Shown: positions 1-8,493 of the stretch, piece after piece
Layout of the letters: the number at the start of each line of letters is the position of its first letter
Numbering within the stretch: position 1 is the stretch's first letter
NCBI GenBank assembly: GCA_028343215.1
Contig: JAOLYB010000006.1
Location: forward strand, 1 to 50,728
Length of the DNA: 50,728 nt
Source: Candidatus Nitrosopelagicus sp.
Lineage (GTDB): Archaea; Thermoproteota; Nitrososphaeria; Nitrososphaerales; Nitrosopumilaceae
Reading direction: 5' to 3'
Program-made: the position numbers and the translations under genes
The notes under the pieces: generated by a model
Databases searched by the model: none
What the model was told of the DNA's origin: nothing
What the model saw: the letters and a program-made list of their open reading frames with translations, nothing else

Positions 1-1388
1 TTAATATTTTTTCAAAACCTTTCACATTATATCTATCAAAAAAATCTTATTCTTTTCTTAAATCAAAATATGAAAATCTCATTTGTAACCTGAATAACTT
101 ATGGCTTGACGAAAAATCAACAAATGAAATTATATTATTAGTTGAATTTAATTCAGGCTTATATGATGAATTAATTTCAAATTTATCAAAATCAAAAAGA
201 CAACTTGTTTTGTTAAATCGACGTAGACCTGCAGTTTTAAGTAAAAATTCTATTGACATTTTAAAATCTAATAATGTTAAAATTCTTAATTATGAAAAAT
301 TTTCAAATTCTAAAAGTAAGGAATTTACATCTGAAAAAAATCGCCTAACTGAAAATATTGATAAATTATGGCAAAGTGAGGAGTTATCTTCTTTGTTTTC
401 AATAAATGGAATTACTTTTTGGCCATTAGTTAAAGATAGACTAAAAAAAATTTATGATTATAGATTAGAAGATTATCTAAAATTTATTTTTCAATCTCAA
501 AAATTTTTAAAGAATTTAAATATAAAAAAAATAATTTGTTTAGGGGAATCTGGTGAGACAGAAAATATCTTACTTCAGAATATTGGTAACGATATAGAAT
601 CAATATTATTACAACATTCTTTTCTTCGTTATCATCCTGATCTAAAAAATTTACAATGGAGATATGAAGATCAAAATATGATTGAACTAAAATCTAAAAA
701 ATTTTTTGTGTGGGGAAATAATGATTTAAATTATTTTTCTGAACAATCATCAATTAAAAAAGAACAAATTTTTGTTTCTGGTAGTCCAAGACATGATAAA
801 TTCTTTAAATCAAAAAATTCTATAATTTCAAAAAATATTCTTATCACATTATCCCCCATATCTGAAAGAAGTGGATTAGGTGACGTAAACCTAGTTTTAA
901 GGTATAATCAATTTTTAACTAATATTATACAAAAATTGAAAAAAATTAATAATTCAAAAATCATTATTAAATTACATCCCGGTGAAAATCCACATAATTC
1001 AATTTTATTAGAACATCTTAGCAAAATTCCTGATATTGTAGTTTACCAAACAAAAAATTCTAAAGATTTGATTGTTGATTGTGAATTTTTGATAAATGTA
1101 TCACCGGAATTATATGATTCTTCAACAATAATGCTTGAAGCATTAATACTTCAGAAACCTGTTATCCAATTAATATTAGATGATGAAAGCCTGAATATTT
1201 CGCCACTACATTTGCCAATAATTCAAATTCATGAACTGGAAGATTTTGATGAAATTATTCAAAAATTACAAAATGAGGAATTTAAAAAATCGTTTATAGA
1301 ACAAATTCCTGCTGAATTAAAAAATTATCTATCATACCAAAATTCATCCAGTGCAAAAATTTTGGAATTAATCGATAATGACTCCTAA
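1..1388 (+). CDS. Glycosyltransferase-like surface carbohydrate protein (5' partial)
   Basis: The reading frame is open from the first bases of the window (first full codon at position 3), so the gene starts outside it; 461 residues are visible. The C-terminal half has a GT-B look: a G-S-P-R-H-D-K stretch, an I-I-I-K-L-H-P-G-E motif and then a P-E-L-Y-D-S-S-T-I-M-L-E-A segment, as in capsule-type transferases and UDP-GlcNAc epimerase-like folds, where this region binds the nucleotide. The substrate cannot be read. It leads into sugar-modifying genes on the same strand, so a role in surface glycan synthesis is inferred. The DNA is noticeably more A/T-rich than the housekeeping genes to the right. 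Confidence 0.6.
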   Translation, partial: NIFSKPFTLYLSKKSYSFLKSKYENLICNLNNLWLDEKSTNEIILLVEFNSGLYDELISNLSKSKRQLVLLNRRRPAVLSKNSIDILKSNNVKILNYEKFSNSKSKEFTSEKNRLTENIDKLWQSEELSSLFSINGITFWPLVKDRLKKIYDYRLEDYLKFIFQSQKFLKNLNIKKIICLGESGETENILLQNIGNDIESILLQHSFLRYHPDLKNLQWRYEDQNMIELKSKKFFVWGNNDLNYFSEQSSIKKEQIFVSGSPRHDKFFKSKNSIISKNILITLSPISERSGLGDVNLVLRYNQFLTNIIQKLKKINNSKIIIKLHPGENPHNSILLEHLSKIPDIVVYQTKNSKDLIVDCEFLINVSPELYDSSTIMLEALILQKPVIQLILDDESLNISPLHLPIIQIHELEDFDEIIQKLQNEEFKKSFIEQIPAELKNYLSYQNSSSAKILELIDNDS

Positions 1389-1442
1389 TTTACGAACATT
1401 TTGTTAATAATGTATAAAAAGCAATAATCAATTCTAAATTAT

Positions 1443-2585
1443 TTGAAAATTTGTAAAAATTGTATTCAACCTAATACACGTCCTGGTATATTTTTTGATG
1501 AAAATGGAGTTTGTGGTGCTTGTTTATGGTATCAAGAAAAAAATAAAATTAACTGGTCTGCACGTGAAGAAGAATTACATAAAATTGCTAAATGGGCAAA
1601 AGAAAATACAAAAAGCAACTATGATTGTGTGATTGGAGTAAGTGGGGGGAAAGACAGTACTAAACAAGCAATCACTGCAAGAGATAAACTCGGTTTACAT
1701 TGTCTTTTAGTAAACTTTCAACCTGAAGGAATTACAGAAATAGGTTCAAAAAATATTGAAAATTTAAAAAATCAAGGTTTTGATGTCATATCTGTTAGAC
1801 CAAATCCTAAAATAATGAAATTACTAATTAAGCATGATTTTTTCAAATGGCTTAATCCTGTTAAAGCGACAGAGTTTGCATTGTGGTCATCAACATACAT
1901 TATTTGTGATTCTTTTAATATTCCATTAATTATACAAGGGGAAAACCCTGGGTTAACATTGGGTGCTAGTCTAACAGGTGTAGGCACTGATTCAAACTGT
2001 CTAAATGCTGAAAAGTTGGAAACTCTATCTACCGGATGGAAAGATTATTTAGAAATTGATGGCGTTGAAGAAAAAGATCTTTTCTTACTTCATTATGATA
2101 GGAAGAGTTTAGAATCAAAAAATGTTAAAGGCATTTGGTTAAATTATTTTTTAAAAGAATGGTCAAATTTTGAATCTGCAAAATTTTCTGAGAAATTTGG
2201 TTTTGAATCCAGACCTCTAAATACTGATCCAAATTCAATAGGTACCTATGTCACTGAAGGTAGTAATCCTGGAACTTATTTCCAGCTAGATACTGATTTA
2301 ACGCAAGTAAATCAATTATTGAAATTTATTAAATTTGGTTTTGGTCAATGTATGGATCATGCATGTTATGATATTTTAGAAGGATTATTGAATAGAGAAG
2401 AAGCAATAGACTTAGTAAAAAAATATGATGGAAAATGTTCATCAGATTACATTGAAAAATTCTGCAATTACATTGGTATAACTACTGAAGAATTTTGGAC
2501 TACTGCTGAAAAGTTTAGAGGAAACATGTGGAAGAAAAATGATAACGGTGAGTGGAAAAATTCAGTTTGGGAACTTTTGAAGTAG
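1443..2585 (+). CDS. N-acetyl sugar amidotransferase (PseA/WbpG-like)
   Basis: A PP-loop ATP pyrophosphatase with the motif S-G-G-K-D-S at residues 67-72, preceded by a four-cysteine zinc-ribbon-like N-terminus (C4, C7, C24, C27). This arrangement and the 380-residue length match the N-acetyl sugar amidotransferase family, which converts a sugar carboxamide or acetamido group to an amidine using ammonia from glutamine, typically on nonulosonic acids or O-antigen sugars. The start is TTG at 1443, with a TATA-like box (tataaaa) near 1410, suggesting its own leaderless transcript. The exact sugar is not readable. The family call is firm. Confidence 0.85.
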   Translation: MKICKNCIQPNTRPGIFFDENGVCGACLWYQEKNKINWSAREEELHKIAKWAKENTKSNYDCVIGVSGGKDSTKQAITARDKLGLHCLLVNFQPEGITEIGSKNIENLKNQGFDVISVRPNPKIMKLLIKHDFFKWLNPVKATEFALWSSTYIICDSFNIPLIIQGENPGLTLGASLTGVGTDSNCLNAEKLETLSTGWKDYLEIDGVEEKDLFLLHYDRKSLESKNVKGIWLNYFLKEWSNFESAKFSEKFGFESRPLNTDPNSIGTYVTEGSNPGTYFQLDTDLTQVNQLLKFIKFGFGQCMDHACYDILEGLLNREEAIDLVKKYDGKCSSDYIEKFCNYIGITTEEFWTTAEKFRGNMWKKNDNGEWKNSVWELLK

Positions 2586-2632
2586 TATAATTTCCACTCA
2601 AAGTATAAATCAAATAAATTTTTGATATCAGT

Positions 2633-3034
2633 ATGGAATTGAAATCTGTTACTGAAGATGATGCAGAATTCTTATTTGAATTATTAAAACAGAGAGAAGG
2701 TAGAGTAAATATTTCTCATAAATCTACTCCTGATTGGGAAGAGCATTTACAATATGTAAAAAATCATGATTATCAATCGTGGGATATTATCTGGATTGAT
2801 GAAACTAGAGTTGGTAATATTTATCTCACAAAAAAAGATGAAATTGGAATTTTTATCGATAAAAATTTTCAATCAAAAGGACATGGGAGTGAAGCAATTG
2901 AACAATTTATGGAAAAAAATGGTAAGAAAAGATATTTAGCTAATATCAATCCTACAAATTATAAATCGATTCAATTTTTTGGCAAACATGGATTTCTACA
3001 CATACAAAATACATATCATAAAAAATTTGATTAA
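2633..3034 (+). CDS. GNAT-family N-acetyltransferase, possibly sugar-acting
   Basis: A 133-residue single-domain protein. The segment Q-S-K-G-H-G-S-E-A (about residues 83-91) is the acetyl-CoA pyrophosphate-binding loop of GNAT enzymes, followed by the usual N-P-T-N-Y-K-S-I-Q-F-F-G-K-H-G-F end motif. It sits between a sugar amidotransferase and a cytidylyltransferase, the position of PseH-type acetyltransferases in nonulosonic acid clusters, so an amino-sugar substrate is inferred rather than seen. A tataaat box about 33 bases before the ATG suggests a separate promoter. Confidence 0.75.
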   Translation: MELKSVTEDDAEFLFELLKQREGRVNISHKSTPDWEEHLQYVKNHDYQSWDIIWIDETRVGNIYLTKKDEIGIFIDKNFQSKGHGSEAIEQFMEKNGKKRYLANINPTNYKSIQFFGKHGFLHIQNTYHKKFD

Positions 3035-3059
3035 TATTAACAGCTAATTTGTTTTCTAT

Positions 3060-3800
3060 ATGAAAATTGGAATAATTGTACAAACTAGGATGGGTTCAAC
3101 AAGACTACCTGGAAAAGTATTGATGAAAGCTGATGAAACTAATCTGATGCTTGATTATTCTATTAATCAATTAAAACATTGTAAAAACTCTCATAAAATA
3201 ATAATTGCAACGAGTAGTCTAAAACGTGACGATCCAATTGAAAAACATTGTAAAAATTTGAATATAGATTACTTTAGGGGTGATGAGCAAGATGTACTTG
3301 ATAGACATTACCAGTGTGCTAAAAAATTCTCATTATCCCACATTGTAAGAATTCCTTCTGATAAACCATTGATAGATCCTCAAATCGTAGATTCAATAAT
3401 CGACTTTTTCAAAACAAATGATTTTGATTATGCGGCAAATTTTGAAATCACTCAAAAAAATAATTCTTCAATTTTTAATTCAACATATCCTTCTGGAACT
3501 GAAGTTGAAATATTTTCTTTTAATGCTTTAGAAAAGGCTTGGAAAAATGCAAAAACTTCTGATGAGAGAGAACACGTTACTCCATATTTGTATTTGAATC
3601 CTGAATCTTTTAAAATAAAACACATTCAACAATCTGAAAATCTTTCTCATTTTAGATGGTCACTTGATTATGAAAATGATATGTATCTAATTCGTGAAAT
3701 TATAAAGAGAATTTCTAATAGGCCAATTTTAACAAATGATATTATAAAATTATTAGATGATAATCCACAATTATATAAAATTAATAAAACTTCTAGTTAA
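3060..3800 (+). CDS. SpsF/NeuA-like cytidylyltransferase
   Basis: The N-terminus I-I-V-Q-T-R-M-G-S-T-R-L-P-G-K-V-L (residues 4-20) is the nucleotide-binding signature of the SpsF/acylneuraminate cytidylyltransferase group, and a D-K-P-L-I-D-P stretch near residue 100 supplies the metal-binding aspartates. These enzymes activate a sugar acid such as a sialic, pseudaminic or legionaminic acid with CTP before transfer. Length (246 aa) is normal for the family. Together with the upstream amidotransferase and acetyltransferase it points to an activated nonulosonic-like sugar for the cell surface; the precise sugar is inferred. Confidence 0.8.
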   Translation: MKIGIIVQTRMGSTRLPGKVLMKADETNLMLDYSINQLKHCKNSHKIIIATSSLKRDDPIEKHCKNLNIDYFRGDEQDVLDRHYQCAKKFSLSHIVRIPSDKPLIDPQIVDSIIDFFKTNDFDYAANFEITQKNNSSIFNSTYPSGTEVEIFSFNALEKAWKNAKTSDEREHVTPYLYLNPESFKIKHIQQSENLSHFRWSLDYENDMYLIREIIKRISNRPILTNDIIKLLDDNPQLYKINKTSS

Positions 3801-3838
3801 TACTAAGAATTAATTATACGATTTTCATACAAATTTCT

Positions 3839-4873
3839 ATGACTCTTAAAACTGTGGAATGGAAAAATAATTCCGTTATTATGATTGATCAAACTAAATT
3901 ACCTACTGTTCTTGAATATGTCACTTATACTGATTTTAATCAGGTTGCAGACGCAATTAGAACATTAGTTGTTCGTGGTGCCCCTGCAATTGGTGTTTCT
4001 GGTGCATTTGGACTTGCACTAGCATCACTACAAAGTGATGCTACTGAAAAAAATGATTTGATTTCATATATGGAGAACGCAAAACAAATTTTATTTGAAA
4101 CAAGACCTACGGCAGTAAATCTAGCATGGGGATTAGATAAAATCATGGAAGTTGCAAATAATGCAACTAATGCTGATGAATTAAGAATTAATGTTGTTGA
4201 GCATGCTAAAAAAATGGCCGAACAGGATATTCAAATTAATATGACAATGGGGAAAAATGGATCTGACTTATTTGACGATAATGATACTATTATGACACAT
4301 TGTAATGCAGGTGCACTTGCAACTGTTGGTTATGGAACCGCATTAGGTGTAATTCGTGCAACAAGGGACAGTGGAAAAAATATTAAAGTCATAGCTACTG
4401 AAACTCGTCCTATTCAACAAGGTTCAAGGTTAACTGCTTTTGAATTAAAACATGATGGAATTGATGTAAGTCTAATTCCTGATACGGCTGTTGGTTATTC
4501 TATGGCAAATGGTCTTGTAGACAAAATTGTTGTTGGTGCAGATAGAATTTTAAGAACTGGCCATGTTTATAATAAAATTGGAACATATCAGGTAGCAACC
4601 ATGGCAAACCAACACAACATTCCATTTTATGTTGCTGCTCCTATCTCAACATTTGATATGAAAAGTAATCCTGAAGATGTAGTAATTGAACAAAGAAAAG
4701 GATCTGAAGTCACTGGAATTGGTGACAAAAAAACTGCTCCTGATGACATCAATGTAATAAATCCTGCATTTGATATGACACCTCCTGAATTAATTACTGG
4801 AATAATTACCGAAAAAGGTGTTGCAAAAGCACCTTTTGAAGAATCCATCAAAAAATTATTCCAAGCTAATTAA
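3839..4873 (+). CDS. mtnA: S-methyl-5-thioribose-1-phosphate isomerase / eIF2B-like aldose isomerase
   Basis: A 344-residue member of the eIF2B/MtnA superfamily. Seen directly: R-G-A-P-A-I-G-V (46-53), T-R-P-T-A-V-N-L-A-W (88-97), the catalytic-Cys segment T-H-C-N-A-G-A with C155, and G-A-D-R-I with D235, the positions of the MtnA catalytic cysteine and aspartate. MtnA isomerises methylthioribose 1-phosphate to the ribulose form in methionine salvage. Archaeal relatives can instead act on ribose 1,5-bisphosphate in nucleotide salvage. The sequence looks closer to MtnA, but no other salvage gene is in the window, so the substrate stays open. Confidence 0.85.
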   Translation: MTLKTVEWKNNSVIMIDQTKLPTVLEYVTYTDFNQVADAIRTLVVRGAPAIGVSGAFGLALASLQSDATEKNDLISYMENAKQILFETRPTAVNLAWGLDKIMEVANNATNADELRINVVEHAKKMAEQDIQINMTMGKNGSDLFDDNDTIMTHCNAGALATVGYGTALGVIRATRDSGKNIKVIATETRPIQQGSRLTAFELKHDGIDVSLIPDTAVGYSMANGLVDKIVVGADRILRTGHVYNKIGTYQVATMANQHNIPFYVAAPISTFDMKSNPEDVVIEQRKGSEVTGIGDKKTAPDDINVINPAFDMTPPELITGIITEKGVAKAPFEESIKKLFQAN

Positions 4874-4909
4874 TAGAAAGTTTTTATTCATTTCATGTTA
4901 CTTTTTCTC

Positions 4910-5551
4910 ATGAGTGCCGTTAATGTAGAACATGTACGTGATTCACTGAAAAAATGTATGGATCCTGAAGTCCCATTAAGTATTGTAGATATGGGTTTGA
5001 TTTATGGAATTGACGTAACCGCAAATAATGATGTAAATATCAAAATGACTATGACAACTAAAGGTTGTCCATTACATGAAACAATGGTTGATGATGTTAA
5101 AAGATATGCAAAAAAAGTTTCTGGTGTAAACAACGTTGACGTAGAAATTGTTTGGGATCCTCCATGGACTATGGATAAAATGTCAGATGAAGCAAAGGCC
5201 ATGATGAAAACAATGGGATCTCAAAATACCCCTGCTCCAATCAACTATGAAACTGCTGTGCCACAAGGTGTTGGAAAGTTAGTCAAACAGGAAGATGGCT
5301 CTCTAGTTCTTGCAAATGAACATGAACAAGGATTTATGGTAAATCAAGCAATCATAGATTTTTGGAAATCATGTAATGGACAAAGAAAAGTTACAGAGTT
5401 GGTAGATCTATTTGCTCAACAAACTGGATTACAAAGAACACAAGTTGAAAAAGAAGTAATGCAATTATTAAAACAACTTCATGAAGGTGGACTATTAGTT
5501 ATTCCAAACCAAAATGATGCTCCAAATGTTGAATTCAAAAAATCAAACTAA
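4910..5551 (+). CDS. MIP18/SufT-like (DUF59) protein with C-terminal PqqD-like winged helix
   Basis: N-terminal DUF59/MIP18 domain: D-P-E-V-P-L-S-I-V-D-M-G-L-I-Y and the conserved cysteine in T-T-K-G-C-P-L, as in SufT/PaaD-like Fe-S assembly factors. The C-terminal third (about residues 140-210) reads like a PqqD/peptide-recognition winged helix: an N-Q-A-I-I-D-F-W core, then D-L-F-A-Q-Q-T-G and a final L-L-K-Q-L-H-E-G-G-L-L. Start chosen at ATG 4910 rather than ATG 4895 because a tttttatt box lies about 26 bases upstream, which fits a leaderless transcript. Likely role: metal-cluster maturation, possibly presenting a peptide client. Confidence 0.8.
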   Translation: MSAVNVEHVRDSLKKCMDPEVPLSIVDMGLIYGIDVTANNDVNIKMTMTTKGCPLHETMVDDVKRYAKKVSGVNNVDVEIVWDPPWTMDKMSDEAKAMMKTMGSQNTPAPINYETAVPQGVGKLVKQEDGSLVLANEHEQGFMVNQAIIDFWKSCNGQRKVTELVDLFAQQTGLQRTQVEKEVMQLLKQLHEGGLLVIPNQNDAPNVEFKKSN

Positions 5552-5787
5552 ATTTCTTTAATCTCTGTTATCTTTGCTAATACTGAATCCATCTTAACTA
5601 TTGCACGTTTTTCTTCCCAACCTAATGCAACATACCAATCACCTGCATCATCATCATACTTTGTTTCTAGTGTTTCAATTTTTTCAGATTCTATCTTGTA
5701 TTCTTTCAAAATTCCTGACATTGCAAGTGATATTGCATCTTTTTCTGTTTTTAATCGTCTATCCATTAAACCTATACCAGGACTCAT
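5548..5787 (-). CDS. Conserved small protein of unknown function
   Basis: A 79-residue acidic/basic mixed protein beginning M-S-P-G-I-G-L-M-D-R-R with no signal peptide or membrane segment. A D-D-D-A-G-D-W-Y-V-A-L-G-W-E-E-K-R-A segment looks like a beta-rich fold, and codon use fits this genome. Its stop codon overlaps the stop of the MIP18-like gene by four bases in a convergent arrangement. I do not recognise a family; it is called coding rather than the opposite-strand frame at 5601-5828, which is leucine/phenylalanine-rich and low-complexity. Confidence 0.65.
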   Translation of the reverse strand: MSPGIGLMDRRLKTEKDAISLAMSGILKEYKIESEKIETLETKYDDDAGDWYVALGWEEKRAIVKMDSVLAKITEIKEI

Positions 5788-5832
5788 ACTATGATTTGAA
5801 AATTATCTCTAATATACTTGATTATTAAAAAA

Positions 5833-5907
5833 AGGGCCCGATGGGATTCGAACCCATGGCCTGGTGGTCCGAAGCCACCCGCTCTATCCAGGCTGAGCTA
5901 CGGGTCC
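5833..5907 (-). tRNA. tRNA-Arg (anticodon TCG)
   Basis: Read on the minus strand it gives a full cloverleaf: acceptor ggacccg/cgggccc, D-stem gctc/gagc, anticodon stem ggtgg/ccacc with loop cttcgga (anticodon TCG, reading CGA), five-base variable loop and T-arm atggg-ttcgaat-cccat. No intron and no encoded CCA. The acceptor stem carries an A3-C70 mismatch; all other stems pair perfectly. Confidence 0.95.
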
Positions 5908-5949
5908 AAAAAAATAAGCATTTAACTGGTCTAAATATCTGTCTCAGTT

Positions 5950-7122
5950 ATGAAAATATCAAAAAAAGTCGCAGGAGTGGAATATGCAATTAGAGATATT
6001 GTTTCTGCAGCACGTGAAATAGAGATACAAGGAAAAACAGTTGATTATCTTAACATTGGTGATCCTGTGCAATCTGGATTTCAACCACCACAAAATGTTA
6101 AACAAGCTATGATTGATGCAATAAACAATGGAAATAATTTCTATACTCGTTCTGAAGGTTTAACTGAATTAACTGAAGCAATTGCAAAAAAAGAAAATGC
6201 AAAAGGTTTGTCCATACCCTCTGAAAATATTCTTGTAACTAATGGTGTTTCTGAAGGTTTGGATATGGTTGTCTCTTCTATAGTTGAAGAAGGTGATGAA
6301 GTATTACTCCCCGGTCCATATTATCCTCCATATGCTTCATACGTTAGATTACACGGAGGAATTCCAATTGAATTCTCAGTTGATTTGAATTCATCATCTC
6401 CTGATATCGATGACATCAAAAGTAAGATTACTCCAAAGACTGTTGCAATTTGTTTAATCAGTCCAAATAATCCTACTGGTTTAGTATTCAACGAAAATGC
6501 TTTAAGACAAATTGTTGATGTAGCAAATGAACATAATCTATACATTATTTGTGATGAAATTTATGACCAAATAGTTTTTGATGAAAAATTTACTGGAATT
6601 GGAAAAGTTGCTGGTGATTCTCCTGTGATAGTTCTAAATGGTTTTTCTAAAGTTCATTTAATGTCTGGATGGCGAATTGGATATATTGCATTTAACAATT
6701 CACCACAACTTGATAATCTTAGAGAAAATTTACCAAAACTTGCTAGAGTGAGAATCTCAACAAATCTTCCTGTACAATATGCTGCTCTGGAATCTTTAAC
6801 TGGTCCTCAAGAGTATATTCCAAAATTTGTATCTGAATTAAAAACACATAGAGATTATGTCATAAAACGACTAAATGAAATGAATGGTATCTCATGTTCT
6901 AACCCAAAGGGTGCATTTTATGCATTTCCAAAAATTGAACAAAATAAATTTAATTCTGATAAAGAATTTGTTCTAGAATTATTAAAACAAAAAGGTGTAC
7001 TCACAGTTCATGGTTCTGGTTTTGGTGAACAATATGGTAGTGGTCATTTTAGAATTGTCTATCTTCCAAAAATGGAAATATTGGAATCAGCTATGAACAA
7101 AATTGAGGATTTTGTTCGTTAA
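5950..7122 (+). CDS. Class I/II PLP-dependent aminotransferase (alanine/aspartate type)
   Basis: A 390-residue fold-type I aminotransferase. The PLP lysine is K234 in G-F-S-K-V-H-L-M-S-G-W-R-I-G; N-P-T-G (174-177), D-E-I-Y (202-205) and an arginine near the end (F-R-I-V-Y) complete the active site. The motif set resembles archaeal alanine or aspartate aminotransferases, which move an amino group between glutamate and a 2-oxo acid. It stands alone just downstream of a tRNA on the opposite strand and ends overlapping the convergent flavoprotein gene by four bases. Substrate preference cannot be decided from sequence. Confidence 0.9.
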   Translation: MKISKKVAGVEYAIRDIVSAAREIEIQGKTVDYLNIGDPVQSGFQPPQNVKQAMIDAINNGNNFYTRSEGLTELTEAIAKKENAKGLSIPSENILVTNGVSEGLDMVVSSIVEEGDEVLLPGPYYPPYASYVRLHGGIPIEFSVDLNSSSPDIDDIKSKITPKTVAICLISPNNPTGLVFNENALRQIVDVANEHNLYIICDEIYDQIVFDEKFTGIGKVAGDSPVIVLNGFSKVHLMSGWRIGYIAFNNSPQLDNLRENLPKLARVRISTNLPVQYAALESLTGPQEYIPKFVSELKTHRDYVIKRLNEMNGISCSNPKGAFYAFPKIEQNKFNSDKEFVLELLKQKGVLTVHGSGFGEQYGSGHFRIVYLPKMEILESAMNKIEDFVR

Positions 7123-7520
7123 TATTTCCAATTAGAAAATTCTTTAGGTAAAATTTCAATTATACAATCTGTATCTTCTAGTAATTCCTTAGCAGATTTA
7201 CTGTTTAACGATTTAAAATATCGTAACAGAATTTTCTTTGCAATCTTATTTACAATTATTTTTTCTTTTAATAATTTTGCAGTTCCTTTACCCATTACTC
7301 CAAAAATATTTGGTGCATTAACTCCGACATCAACACAAAAGCTAACTTTTTTATGAATTTTGATATTTTTTGCTTTTTGAGTTTTAGTATTTGTACCGAC
7401 ATAGATTTTCTTTGTACTATACAAATACCAAACAGGAACAATATGTGGGGAATTTTTCTCATCAATGGTTGCCAAATGAAGAATTTTTTCTTTTTTTAAA
7501 AATTCAGTTTGCTTTGACAT
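7119..7520 (-). CDS. Pyridoxamine 5'-phosphate oxidase-like flavin/F420-binding protein
   Basis: About 133 residues with the split-barrel pattern: L-A-T-I-D-E-K-N-S-P-H-I-V-P-V-W-Y near the start, then I-Y-V-G-T-N-T-K-T-Q-K-A-K-N-I, as in PNPOx/FDOR-type proteins that bind FMN or F420. Start set at ATG 7520 (M-S-K-Q-T-E-F-L) since the upstream extension lacks family similarity. It overlaps the preceding membrane-protein gene by 17 bases, so the two are probably co-transcribed. An F420-NADP reductase gene sits just beyond, which makes an F420 role attractive but unproven. Confidence 0.75.
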   Translation of the reverse strand: MSKQTEFLKKEKILHLATIDEKNSPHIVPVWYLYSTKKIYVGTNTKTQKAKNIKIHKKVSFCVDVGVNAPNIFGVMGKGTAKLLKEKIIVNKIAKKILLRYFKSLNSKSAKELLEDTDCIIEILPKEFSNWKY

Positions 7521-7740
7521 TTGGTTTTCTATACCCCCAACCAATTAAAATTAATCCAAAAGCAATCATTCCAACTGAAATTTTCTCATTACTGATGTCT
7601 GGTCCCAATAAAAAATCCAGTGCAAATTCAGGACTCCATAAAATCATATTTCTAACTAAAACAATTGATGCCATTATGATGAACAAGACTCCCATTGCAG
7701 AGAACCAATTTCTTCCTCTACGTGAATATTCACTACTCAT
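7504..7740 (-). CDS. Small two-helix membrane protein
   Basis: A 78-residue protein with two hydrophobic stretches (about residues 13-29 and 54-70) separated by a short loop containing W-S-P-E-F-A-L-D-F-L-L-G-P. The N-terminus is basic (S-R-R-G-R-N-W), favouring a cytoplasmic start. No recognised family. It is the first gene of a two-gene unit with the split-barrel protein, overlapping it by 17 bases. Confidence 0.7.
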   Translation of the reverse strand: MSSEYSRRGRNWFSAMGVLFIIMASIVLVRNMILWSPEFALDFLLGPDISNEKISVGMIAFGLILIGWGYRKPNVKAN

Positions 7741-7764
7741 GATAAAACATTGTTCTTAATTCTT

Positions 7765-8436
7765 TTAAATTATTTTAATTCCAGGATTTTTCATCTTGTT
7801 TCTTATCATTGCATTAAGTAACAATGGAGTTGACATCTCAACAAGATATGCTAATGCACCTGGTCCCAAATAAATTGGTCTCAAACCTTCAATTTCATTA
7901 ATTAATCCGTTTACTACTTCCACTGATTCTTTACTATCTCCTGCAACAAATATGTCATAATCCAATTTCAAAGTTGGATTAACTAGTTTTTTCTCAGAAA
8001 TTACATGAAATGCTGAAACAAGTTTTGATTTATCTTTCATATGTTTTTCAACTGTTTGATGTGAAAACGGTTTATTTTCTTTTATTGCAACACACTCAAA
8101 ACCTGTATCTGTTTTTGTCATAGGAACAATTGGTGATACAACAACACAGTCATCACTAATGTGAGGCAATAATTCTGAACAAATTGAATCAATATTCTCA
8201 TATGGAATTGATAAGACTAGAACATCTGATTCTTTAGCAACTGTTGTGTTATCTGTACCTGTAATATCTCCGTTAATTTTTTCATATGCTTCTTTAGTTA
8301 ATTGTGTATATTCTTGAGCTGATGTATTTGCACGTTCAGCATCTCTTGAACCGATCAAAACATTATGATCTTTACACCATCTGATTGCAAAACCTTTTCC
8401 CATTCCGCCAGTTCCACCAATAATTCCAACTTTCAT
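7765..8436 (-). CDS. npdG: NADPH-dependent F420 reductase
   Basis: The N-terminus I-I-G-G-T-G-G-M-G-K-G (residues 5-15) is the Rossmann dinucleotide loop of F420H2:NADP oxidoreductases, followed by the NADP-selecting I-G-S-R-D-A-E-R-A. Length (223 aa) and the C-terminal P-I-Y-L-G-P-G-A-L-A segment fit the family. The enzyme passes hydride between NADPH and the deazaflavin F420 in the cytoplasm. It lies divergently from a histidine phosphatase, with 57 bases between the start codons. Confidence 0.9.
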   Translation of the reverse strand: MKVGIIGGTGGMGKGFAIRWCKDHNVLIGSRDAERANTSAQEYTQLTKEAYEKINGDITGTDNTTVAKESDVLVLSIPYENIDSICSELLPHISDDCVVVSPIVPMTKTDTGFECVAIKENKPFSHQTVEKHMKDKSKLVSAFHVISEKKLVNPTLKLDYDIFVAGDSKESVEVVNGLINEIEGLRPIYLGPGALAYLVEMSTPLLLNAMIRNKMKNPGIKII

Positions 8437-8493
8437 GAATGCGCTCTGCCAATCTTATTATTATCTCTATTGAAGACAAATTCGTAATACAAC

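Noticed and set aside
1-3800. Genomic island or mobile element
   Set aside because: More AT-rich and sugar-related, but no integrase, transposase, inverted repeats or tRNA-end duplication was seen in the visible part.
5601-5828. Plus-strand frame over the 79-residue gene
   Set aside because: Leu/Phe-rich low-complexity translation, no start context, overlaps the tRNA-side region; the minus-strand frame has better amino-acid balance.
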